Below, one piece after another: positions 1-4,990 of a stretch of 5,213 bases of DNA. The DNA is taken from positions 1 to 5,213 of the forward strand of contig MGMT01000049.1 in NCBI GenBank assembly GCA_001796525.1. Direction: 5' to 3'. This DNA comes from Chloroflexi bacterium RBG_13_51_52 (GTDB lineage: Bacteria > Chloroflexota > Dehalococcoidia > Dehalococcoidales > RBG-16-60-22). A program made the translations under genes and the position numbers. The notes beneath the pieces are model-generated. The model ran no database searches. It was not told the origin of the DNA and saw only the letters and a list, made by a program, of their open reading frames with translations. Positions within the stretch are counted from its first letter, which is position 1. Every line of letters begins with the position of its first letter.

Positions 1-108
1 GACCAAACTCACACTTGTCCATATTGTGATGAAGAGATAGCCGAGGCAGCTTTCCCTTATTGCGAAGCCTGCGCCGTAAAAAACAAGAAAACCGAAGCCG
101 GAGGTTAG
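1..108 (+). CDS. C-terminal end of a small zinc-ribbon-like protein (partial)
   Basis: Only the last 35 codons are present; the frame is open from base 1 to the TAG at 106-108. The fragment has two CxxC pairs, CPYC at residues 6-9 and CEAC at residues 21-24 of the visible part, separated by 11 residues. It ends in a lysine-rich tail, KNKKTEAGG. Four cysteines in two knuckles are the usual zinc-ribbon (or small Fe-S) arrangement; I infer zinc binding but cannot name the family because the N-terminus is missing. The stop lies only 4 bp before the next ATG, and the GGAGG that serves the next gene (100-104) sits inside its final codons, so the two are almost certainly cotranscribed and perhaps translationally coupled. 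Its place ahead of DsrE and TusA homologues suggests a role linked to sulfur handling, but this is context only. Confidence 0.7.
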   Translation, partial: DQTHTCPYCDEEIAEAAFPYCEACAVKNKKTEAGG

Positions 109-112
109 AGAT

Positions 113-613
113 ATGGCTGAAGCAGAAAAAGTTGCTGAAAAAGAGAAAATGACCATCGTCGTCTTCAGCGGCGAACTGGATAAAGCCCTGGCCGCTTTTA
201 TACTGGCGACCACCGGCGCCAGCATGGGCATGGAAGTCAGCATGTTTTTCACCTTCTGGGGACTCAATATCCTGAAAAAGAACGAGGGCGCGCCGGGCGG
301 GAAGGGAATCATGAAAAAGATGCTCAACTTTATGAACCGCGGGGGCTCGAAGCGGTTAAAGCTTTCCAAGTTCCACATGTTCGGCATGGGTACGGGCATG
401 ATGAAAAAGTTCATGAAAGAAAGCCACCTGCCGTCTATCGACGAGTTTATCCAGATGGCGAAGGACATGGGCATCAAATTGATACCTTGTTCTACCTCCT
501 GCGGCGTGATGGGCCTGGGGGAAGGAGCTTTCCGTGAAGAGGTAGGCAGCCTGGCCGGCGCCGCCTTTTTCCTCAATGAAGCCCGCCAGTCGAAGGTGAC
601 CCTGTTTATCTAG
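113..613 (+). CDS. DsrE/DsrF-like (DsrE2-type) sulfur-relay family protein
   Basis: This 166-residue protein has the pattern of the DsrE/DsrF/DrsH-like family, in particular the COG2210-like DsrE2 group often annotated as peroxiredoxin-like. A charged leader is followed by a first beta strand (TIVVFSG, 14-20), a helix, and a hydrophobic segment with FFTFWGLNIL at 45-54. After a Lys/Met-rich middle comes the signature strand-turn LIPCSTSCGVMGL at 123-135. Cys126 and Cys130 are the candidate persulfide-carrying residues; family members usually keep one cysteine in this segment. Known relatives pass sulfane sulfur to or from TusA. The hydrophobic segment may mean membrane association, as proposed for DsrE2, but I see no clear pair of transmembrane helices. 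The start is supported by GGAGG at 100-104, eight bases before the ATG. A TusA homologue follows 17 bp downstream. The family is confident; the exact partner and pathway are inferred. Confidence 0.85.
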   Translation: MAEAEKVAEKEKMTIVVFSGELDKALAAFILATTGASMGMEVSMFFTFWGLNILKKNEGAPGGKGIMKKMLNFMNRGGSKRLKLSKFHMFGMGTGMMKKFMKESHLPSIDEFIQMAKDMGIKLIPCSTSCGVMGLGEGAFREEVGSLAGAAFFLNEARQSKVTLFI

Positions 614-630
614 GGGGAAGGGAGATAAAT

Positions 631-858
631 ATGAAAGCCGACCATACCTTAGACTGCGTGGGTTTGTACTGCCCTATGCCCATCGTGAAAACCGCCCAAA
701 AAATGAAAGAGCTCAAGTCAGGCGAAGTCCTTGAGGTTGTGGCTGATGATAAAGGCATTAAACAGGACATGCCGGCCTGGGCGCAGACCACCGGCAACGA
801 GTTCCTGGGTGTGGAGGAGAGCGGGGGAGAGATTAAGGTTTACGTTAAAAAGAAATAG
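631..858 (+). CDS. tusA: TusA-family sulfurtransferase / sulfur carrier
   Basis: This 75-residue protein has the length and signature of the TusA (SirA/YedF) family. The family motif CPxP occurs as CPMP at residues 14-17, after the typical beta strand HTLDCVGLYC. Cys14 is the residue expected to carry the persulfide, and Cys9 is an extra cysteine. The rest fits the two-layer alpha/beta fold: a helix at about 17-28 (PIVKTAQKMKEL), a strand at GEVLEVVADD, a helix after KGIKQDMPAWAQ, and a last strand IKVYVKK. TusA proteins move sulfur for tRNA thiolation, molybdenum cofactor formation or sulfur oxidation and reduction; pairing with a DsrE homologue is a recurring arrangement. An AAGGGAG Shine-Dalgarno sequence at 618-624 lies six bases before the ATG. 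The gene ends just ahead of a strong terminator, so it is the last gene of its operon. The family call is firm; which of the sulfur pathways it serves is not visible here. Confidence 0.9.
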   Translation: MKADHTLDCVGLYCPMPIVKTAQKMKELKSGEVLEVVADDKGIKQDMPAWAQTTGNEFLGVEESGGEIKVYVKKK

Positions 859-886
859 TAATTAAGTATCGATTTTGTTGAAAAAT

Positions 887-914
887 AGAGGGGGCTACAT
901 TGAAAGCCCCCTCT
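887..914. terminator. Bidirectional intrinsic terminator between tusA and glnA
   Basis: AGAGGGGGCT at 887-896 and AGCCCCCTCT at 905-914 form a perfect 10-bp stem around the 8-base loop ACATTGAA. On the + strand it is followed by GATATTTTGT. On the - strand the stem is followed by CTATTTTTC, from the A-run at 881-885. It sits 28 bp after the tusA stop and 25 bp beyond the glnA stop, so it can end transcription from both convergent genes. The T tract is better on the - (glnA) side than on the + side. Confidence 0.9.
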
Positions 915-939
915 GATATTTTGTATCGGAACTTCTAAT

Positions 940-2283
940 CTACATTATCGGCAGGTAATTCTTCAGTTCGTATTCGGTCACCTGGGTGCGGTATTCGTGC
1001 CACTCTCTCTTTTTATTTTCGATAAAGGAATCGAAAAGGTGATCGCCGAGGGCTTCCCGCACCAGTGTGCTGGCTTCGGTCAGCTGAATGGCTTCTGTTA
1101 GACTGCCCGGAAGCATGCCGATATTGCGTTCTTTCCTTTCTTCCGCGGTCATTTCGTAGACGTTTTCCTCGATAGGCGCAGGAATCTGAAGATTGTTTTT
1201 AATACCGTCAAGTCCGGCGGCCAGCATTACGCTGAAGCAGAGGTAAGGATTGGCGGCGGGGTCCGGCGACCTGAATTCGATTCGGGTGGCTTTTTCACGG
1301 CCCGGGCGGTATTCCGGCACGCGGATGAGGTCCGACCTGTTCCGCCTTGCCCATGATAGATACACCGGGGCTTCATAACCCGGCACCAGCCGCTTGTATG
1401 AGTTCACCCACTGGTTGCAGACGGCGGTGATTTCCGGGGCGTACTTCAGCAGACCGGCGATATAACATTTGGCATCTTTAGAAAGGTGGTAGGAGTCTTT
1501 AGCGTCGAAGAAGGCGTTGCGTTCTCCTTTGAATAACGACTGGTGCACGTGCATACCGCTGCCGTTGATGCCGAAGACAGGCTTGGGCATGAAGGTGGCG
1601 TATACCCCGTTTTTCATCGCCACCTCTTTAACCACCAGCCGGTAGGTCATGACGCTGTCCGCCATGGTCAGGGCGTCCGTGTACCGCATATCGATTTCGT
1701 GCTGGCTGTTGGCGACCTCATGGTGGGAGTATTCTACCCCGATACCCAATTTTTCCAGCTGGATAACGGTATCACGGCGTAATTCTATAGCGGCATCGTG
1801 CGTGGTCAGGTCGAAGTAGCCACCATGGTCGAGGAATTCGGTGCCGTTGGCATCTTTAAAGTAGAAATATTCCAGTTCCGGTCCTACATAAAACGTATAA
1901 CCCAAATCGGCGGCTTTTTTCAGGTTCCTCTTCAGGATATACCTCGGGTCGCCCTCGAAAGGCTCGCCGCCCGGTCTCAATATATCGCAGAACATGCGGG
2001 CGGTAGCGCGGTGCTCGGGCGGGGTCCACGGTAATAGTTGCCAGGTATCGGGGTCGGGCATAGCGACCATGTCGCTCTCGTCGATACGGGCGAAACCTTC
2101 GATGGAAGAACCATCGAAGCCCATCCCCTCCTCCAGCGCCCCCTCCAGTTCTTCAACGGTAATGGCGAAGCTCTTTAAAATGCCGAGTATATCCGTAAAC
2201 CACAGCCAGATAAACTTGACGTCATGTTCCTTGGCCATCTTCAGGATGTATTCCTTACCCTCTGCTTTGCTCCTTGTTGTCAT
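940..2283 (-). CDS. glnA: Glutamine synthetase, type I-alpha
   Basis: This is a complete cytoplasmic glutamine synthetase of 447 residues, making glutamine from glutamate, ammonium and ATP. Order of landmarks: beta-grasp N-terminal domain with FTDILG (29-34) and GFDGSSIEGF (55-64); GPELE (134-138) with metal-binding glutamates; HHEV and QHEID giving Glu189 and Glu196; NGSGMH (240-245); RLVPGYE with the flap glutamate Glu304; and RIEFRSPDPAANPY (334-347) with the substrate-binding arginine region. The length is close to the about 444 residues of the Bacillus-type alpha enzyme and shorter than the 469 of the enteric beta type, so the beta-specific insertion appears absent. Arg66, in GFARIDESDM, aligns with Arg62 of B. 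subtilis GlnA, which takes part in feedback inhibition. A tyrosine occurs in NVYEM (374-378), but adenylylation is not expected in the alpha class. AGGAGGG (positions 2294-2288) sits four bases before the ATG. The gene is monocistronic here, with its own promoter and terminator. Confidence 0.97.
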   Translation of the reverse strand: MTTRSKAEGKEYILKMAKEHDVKFIWLWFTDILGILKSFAITVEELEGALEEGMGFDGSSIEGFARIDESDMVAMPDPDTWQLLPWTPPEHRATARMFCDILRPGGEPFEGDPRYILKRNLKKAADLGYTFYVGPELEYFYFKDANGTEFLDHGGYFDLTTHDAAIELRRDTVIQLEKLGIGVEYSHHEVANSQHEIDMRYTDALTMADSVMTYRLVVKEVAMKNGVYATFMPKPVFGINGSGMHVHQSLFKGERNAFFDAKDSYHLSKDAKCYIAGLLKYAPEITAVCNQWVNSYKRLVPGYEAPVYLSWARRNRSDLIRVPEYRPGREKATRIEFRSPDPAANPYLCFSVMLAAGLDGIKNNLQIPAPIEENVYEMTAEERKERNIGMLPGSLTEAIQLTEASTLVREALGDHLFDSFIENKKREWHEYRTQVTEYELKNYLPIM

Positions 2284-2304
2284 CTCACCCTCCTGCTATC
2301 GTCT

Positions 2305-2333
2305 ATTATAAACGTTCTACGGGTAATTGTCAT
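2305..2333 (-). promoter_or_regulatory. Sigma70-type promoter of glnA
   Basis: Read on the - strand, ATGACA (2333-2328) matches the -35 consensus TTGACA at five of six positions. It is followed by a 17-bp spacer and a perfect TATAAT -10 box (2310-2305). A transcript would begin near 2298, giving a leader of only about 15 nt that carries the AGGAGGG ribosome site. Such a short leader leaves no room for a riboswitch or attenuator, so control is most likely by proteins bound at or upstream of the promoter. Confidence 0.85.
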
Positions 2334-2356
2334 CGGTTTATTTAGATGTATTACCC
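2321..2356. promoter_or_regulatory. Inverted repeat spanning the glnA -35 region (candidate operator)
   Basis: GGGTAAT at 2321-2327 and ATTACCC at 2350-2356 are perfect 7-bp inverted copies separated by 22 bp. The left arm abuts the -35 hexamer (2328-2333) and lies in the promoter spacer; the right arm lies about 17 bp upstream of the -35. The ATTAC core of each arm resembles the GTTAC/ATTAC units of the array at 2384-2432, so the same protein may bind both. Function is inferred from position and symmetry only. Confidence 0.4.
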
Positions 2357-2383
2357 CGCACGTTTTAATTTTAGAGGGCTAAT

Positions 2384-2432
2384 GTTACGAATGGATTACG
2401 GAGAGGTTACATTTACGTTAAAAGGCGGTTGC
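2384..2432. promoter_or_regulatory. Array of five GTTAC-like pentamers at exact 11-bp spacing (candidate activator site)
   Basis: The + strand shows GTTAC (2384-2388), ATTAC (2395-2399), GTTAC (2406-2410), GTTAA (2417-2421) and GTTGC (2428-2432). Each starts exactly 11 bp after the last and is separated by 6 unrelated bases. Units on one face of the helix with an n6 gap are typical of OmpR/PhoB-family winged-helix regulators; actinobacterial GlnR, which controls glnA, uses sites of the form GTnAC-n6-GaAAC. The array lies about 86 to 134 bp upstream of the predicted glnA start site. It could equally serve the rightward cyclase gene. No regulator gene is visible in the window, so the binder is unknown. 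Confidence 0.55.
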
Positions 2433-2435
2433 GCC

Positions 2436-2444
2436 TTATCCACA
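2436..2444 (+). promoter_or_regulatory. Perfect DnaA-box 9-mer
   Basis: TTATCCACA is identical to the high-affinity DnaA box consensus. It lies in the intergenic region, four bases after the last unit of the GTTAC-like array. I see only this single perfect copy and no cluster of boxes, so it does not indicate a replication origin. It could be a DnaA regulatory or titration site, or chance. Confidence 0.35.
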
Positions 2445-2485
2445 TTTACAGAATGTTAGAGCCATTTGGTTTACAGATAAAACAC

Positions 2486-2491
2486 TATAAT
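2486..2491 (+). promoter_or_regulatory. Candidate -10 element for the cyclase/HD-GYP genes
   Basis: A perfect TATAAT stands 106 bp upstream of the cyclase ATG, in the only intergenic region that can hold the promoter for the rightward pair. No good -35 hexamer is found at 16-18 bp; the region there reads CATTTG or ATTTGG, which would fit an activator-dependent promoter. An alternative is TATAAA at 2571-2576, also with a poor -35. The AT-rich stretch 2510-2576 between them includes GTTTAT twice, at 2531 and 2542, again 11 bp apart. Confidence 0.3.
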
Positions 2492-2597
2492 ACCGGATTT
2501 TCACAAACTGTTTAGAAAAAAACCAGAAATGTTTATGTTTTGTTTATTTTTTAGCAGTAAGATTTAAAAGTATAAAACTACGGGGAAAGAGTGTCTC

Positions 2598-3425
2598 ATG
2601 AAGCGTAGAATTTACAGGCGTATCAGGCGTACAGGCCCTGCGGCGGGCAGCGTTCAGGGTCAACGCAACGGGCGCAAGCAACTTGATCAAAATATTCAAA
2701 ATCAGTTTAATCCTTCAATGCTCCGCCTGGGTGATATCAATACGCCCTGCCAGGAGAAAGAGGCCGTTGCGGCTGTTTTTGACCTTACCGGCTTTACCGC
2801 TTTTTGCAACCAGGTAGACGCCTATCTGGCTATCCCCGCGTTTCTTAACGGCTTCTACGAATGGTTTTTCAGCAGCATTATTTACGGTCTTACCGATGAA
2901 GAAGGCGATAGCACCTATTTCTGGGCGGACCTTCCCATACTCGTTAAATTTTTGGGAGACGGGCTCCTCGTCGTCTGGGATGCTCATAGAATGAATGATG
3001 CACAAATCTGCCGACTGGCAGCCACCCTTTACAACATATGTTATGCTTACCGGCAGGATTTTTATCCCCAGATTAATATGGCCGTTAATAAACCGCCGGC
3101 CGTTCTCCGGTGCGGCATGGCCAGAGGCAAGGTTTTCAGTATAGGAAATGGCAGCGATTATATCGGGCACTGTATCAATAGCGCTTCCAGGCTGTCTAAC
3201 CTTAATCCTTTAAGCTTTTGTTTTCCGCAGCGCGGTTTCCCGATTAGGGAGTATATGTCTCCCCAATATGCCCAACTTTTTGTGCCCAAATATGTTTCCG
3301 TCCGCGGTATCGGCGATAACGAGCAGATCTGGGTGGTCAAAGAAGAATTTGAAGGTTTAGCGGAAGGACAAAGGATGCAATTCCGCAGCGTTGAAAGGGC
3401 AATGGTACAAGCCGGCGCTGCTTGA
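2598..3425 (+). CDS. Class III adenylate/guanylate cyclase-domain protein
   Basis: This 275-residue soluble protein carries one class III nucleotidyl cyclase domain at about residues 55-250, expected to form cAMP (or cGMP) as a homodimer. All diagnostic residues are visible: Asp62 in FDLTGFT and Asp121 in KFLGDG as the metal ligands; Lys117 and Asp187 as the purine-selecting pair typical of adenylate cyclases; and Asn194 and Arg198 in the DYIGxxxNxAxR motif for the transition state. Spacings K-4-D, D-7-N and N-4-R equal those of mycobacterial Rv1625c, but Asp62 to Lys117 is about 15 residues longer, placing an insert around GLTDEEGDSTYFWADLP. The first 27 residues hold ten Lys/Arg and resemble no domain I know. 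No membrane segment or sensor domain is seen. The start at 2598 has only a weak GGGGAAAG site, but the next in-frame ATG (2718, Met41) has none. A GAF/HD-GYP gene follows 39 bp downstream, probably in the same transcript. Confidence 0.87.
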   Translation: MKRRIYRRIRRTGPAAGSVQGQRNGRKQLDQNIQNQFNPSMLRLGDINTPCQEKEAVAAVFDLTGFTAFCNQVDAYLAIPAFLNGFYEWFFSSIIYGLTDEEGDSTYFWADLPILVKFLGDGLLVVWDAHRMNDAQICRLAATLYNICYAYRQDFYPQINMAVNKPPAVLRCGMARGKVFSIGNGSDYIGHCINSASRLSNLNPLSFCFPQRGFPIREYMSPQYAQLFVPKYVSVRGIGDNEQIWVVKEEFEGLAEGQRMQFRSVERAMVQAGAA

Positions 3426-3464
3426 TTTAAGACATATTCAAATCAATTATAGAAGGTAATCAAA

Positions 3465-4592
3465 ATGGTTAATAGCCTAGAGAAAATCAGAGCGGGGCAT
3501 ATACCCTCCAGTCGTGTTGGACAGGGTAATGTCACGCAACTGGAAAGGCTGTATGAAGTCAATAAAAAGACGCGCCTGATGGATATGCTGGAACAGATTA
3601 TCGCGATGACCCAGTACATGCTCAATGCCGAGGCAGCCTCAATACTTTTATTCAGAGATAATGAACACGAACTCTACTTTGAGGTTACCTCGGGTCCGGT
3701 GGGCAAGGCGTTGCGGCAGGTAAAATTGAACACTCAATACGGCATTGCCGGCCAGGTAGTGCGCACGGGCAAGCCGCTCATCGTTAATGATGTTACCCGG
3801 AGCGCCAATTTCCATAAAGTAATCGATGATACCACCGGTTTTTGCACCAAATCCCTGGTCTGCGCCCCTTTATGCGTTCACCGTAAGATTCTCGGCGTGA
3901 TTGAAGTGCTGAACAAGCGTGACGGCAGCCTCTTCGGCGAGGAGGATATGGAGTCAGTTGTTTCCGTAGCCAATACGGCGGCAATGGCTATAGAAAATAC
4001 CCGCCTCCACCAGACCGTGCTGGATGCTTACAAAGATACCGTTTCAACGCTGGCATCGGCTATCGATGCCAAAGACCACTACATGCGCGGCCATTCTCAA
4101 AGAGTCAAGGAATACACACTGGAGGCCGGCGCGGCGCTTCATCTCTCTACCGAGGAAATGGAGACTCTGGAATACGGAGCCATACTCCATGATATCGGGA
4201 AAATCGCTATCGACTCTGTGATATTGAATAAACCCGGCCCGCTAACGCCGGCGGAATGGGAAATCATACACGCTCACCCGTCTGTAGGAGCCGAACTGTT
4301 GCGAGAAATCCCGTTTTTAGAAAAAGCCGCCGAACTCGTACTGAATCATCATGAGAAATTCGATGGCACGGGATATCCCAACGGAATTAGAGGTGATGAA
4401 ATCCCCATGGGCGCCCGCCTGATTGCCGTTGCCGATGCCTTCGATACCATGACTAACGGCAGTTCTTATCGCACCGCCTCGTCAATTGAAATGGCGGTCA
4501 AGGAACTAGAGAAATGCACCGGCACCCAGTTTTGCCCCGCTGCTGTAAAAGCTTTTATAACCGGGCTCCAGCTCAAACCCTCGGGAAAGTAG
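3465..4592 (+). CDS. GAF domain plus HD-GYP domain protein (probable cyclic di-GMP phosphodiesterase)
   Basis: This 375-residue cytoplasmic protein has a GAF sensor at about residues 27-180, a short helical linker and an HD-GYP phosphohydrolase domain at about 190-370. HD-GYP domains hydrolyse cyclic di-GMP to pGpG or GMP at a two- or three-iron centre. The expected residues are present: His210 (GHSQRV), His242-Asp243 with Lys246 (LHDIGK), His271 (HPSVGAELL), His295-His296 (NHHEKFDGTGYP, GYP at 303-305) and Asp324 (VADAFD). The catalytic site therefore looks intact. The usual TSxRPYR stretch reads TNGSSYR, a mild deviation. The GAF domain ends with NKRDGSLFGEEDME (150-163), close to the NKFDE signature of cyclic-nucleotide-binding GAF domains except that Met162 replaces the final Glu; similar sequences are also common in other bacterial GAF domains. 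AAGG at 3453-3456 supports the ATG. The cyclase gene directly upstream makes it a plausible partner that supplies the GAF ligand; this link is inferred. Confidence 0.93.
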   Translation: MVNSLEKIRAGHIPSSRVGQGNVTQLERLYEVNKKTRLMDMLEQIIAMTQYMLNAEAASILLFRDNEHELYFEVTSGPVGKALRQVKLNTQYGIAGQVVRTGKPLIVNDVTRSANFHKVIDDTTGFCTKSLVCAPLCVHRKILGVIEVLNKRDGSLFGEEDMESVVSVANTAAMAIENTRLHQTVLDAYKDTVSTLASAIDAKDHYMRGHSQRVKEYTLEAGAALHLSTEEMETLEYGAILHDIGKIAIDSVILNKPGPLTPAEWEIIHAHPSVGAELLREIPFLEKAAELVLNHHEKFDGTGYPNGIRGDEIPMGARLIAVADAFDTMTNGSSYRTASSIEMAVKELEKCTGTQFCPAAVKAFITGLQLKPSGK

Positions 4593-4694
4593 CGTTTTGG
4601 CTGCTTGAAACCCTACGCCGGGATTAAATAACCTTAGCGCATCAAGTTACGCTGCTTTATCTTGAAAATGTCCTTCCTGGAAATGTTTAAATAA

Positions 4695-4850
4695 TCATTC
4701 TCCTTTTTCCATTAATTGCTTGCAGCGCTCCTGCCTCCGTTTGTTCTCATCAGGCTTTTCCGGACGGTTGCCCTGGAAATTTCCTGCCTTGCTCCGGCAA
4801 TCACCCTTGAAATAAAAGCCCGCAGATGTTAATAATAAAGGGGAAAAAGT
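4695..4850 (-). other. Coding-like open stretch without a start codon (possible gene relic)
   Basis: On the - strand a frame runs open for 51 codons to a TGA at 4697-4695. The translation is hydrophilic and protein-like at its C-terminal end, with GFYFKGDCRSKAGNFQGNR followed by PEKPDENKRRQERCKQ and LMEKGE. It has two cysteines 23 residues apart. There is no in-frame ATG, GTG or TTG after the TAG at 4853-4851 until an internal ATG six codons before the stop, and no ribosome site in a useful place. It could be the end of a decayed or frameshifted gene, or a chance open frame. I do not recognise the family. Confidence 0.22.
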
Positions 4851-4922
4851 CTATTGCTATATTATTTGATATATTTCGCTTGGCCCCCGGAAGCTCCTCC
4901 GCCTTCGTCTGCGGTATCTGCG

Positions 4923-4954
4923 CCCGTGCCTGCCGGCAGTGAGGCATAAACGGG
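4923..4954 (+). other. GC-rich hairpin in the leader of the 2Fe-2S gene
   Basis: CCCG-TGCCT at 4923-4931 can pair with AGGCA at 4942-4946 and CGGG at 4951-4954, giving nine pairs with a 4-base TAAA bulge. The apical region overlaps a 10-bp palindrome, CTGCCGGCAG (4930-4939). It is followed by a run of A rather than T, so it is not an intrinsic terminator for the + strand. Just upstream, CCTCC at 4896-4900 is complementary to the GGAGG ribosome site at 4980-4984, and GCCTT at 4901-4905 to AAGGC at 4961-4965. These could form an outer arm that hides the ribosome site. A cis-regulatory RNA is possible but unproven. Confidence 0.3.
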
Positions 4955-4990
4955 ATAAAAAAGGCTACTTGATGGTAATGGAGGCAACCG

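Larger units (their letters stand above)
4593..4990. other. Intergenic region without a convincing gene
   Basis: About 400 bp separate the HD-GYP stop from the next ATG. I see no strong terminator after the HD-GYP gene; the best hairpin is AGCG at 4636-4639 with CGCT at 4650-4653, only four pairs, followed by GCTTTATCTT. The middle (4695-4850) is open on the - strand without a start codon. An AT-rich tract at 4807-4876 could hold the promoter of the rightward redox gene: TTGAAA at 4807-4812 lies 17 bp before a poor TAATAA -10, and no better pair is seen. From 4881 on the DNA becomes GC-rich with hairpins. GGAAATTTCC at 4775-4784 is a perfect 10-bp palindrome of unknown meaning. Confidence 0.6.

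Noticed and set aside
374..378. Adenylylation tyrosine in GlnA (protein residues 374-378, NVYEM)
   Set aside because: The position resembles the modified tyrosine region of the enteric enzyme, but this protein has the length and features of the alpha class, which is not regulated that way. Coordinates given are protein residues.
1543..2311. Several + strand open frames of 78-105 codons inside glnA
   Set aside because: They lie antisense to a complete glutamine synthetase, their translations are low-complexity or motif-free, and the glnA frame fully explains the DNA.
2454..2475. TGTTA...TTACA palindrome as a Bacillus GlnR/TnrA site
   Set aside because: The consensus is TGTNA-N7-TNACA; here the gap is 12 bases, too long for that family.
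2384..2553. Replication origin
   Set aside because: Only one perfect DnaA box is present and no dnaA, dnaN or gyrase genes are nearby.
2715..3170. 151-codon - strand open frame within the cyclase gene
   Set aside because: The + strand frame carries all cyclase catalytic motifs with correct spacing; the antisense product shows no recognisable domain.
4636..4653. Intrinsic terminator after the HD-GYP gene
   Set aside because: The stem has only four pairs and the following sequence lacks a continuous T run, so it is noted in the intergenic entry but not called.
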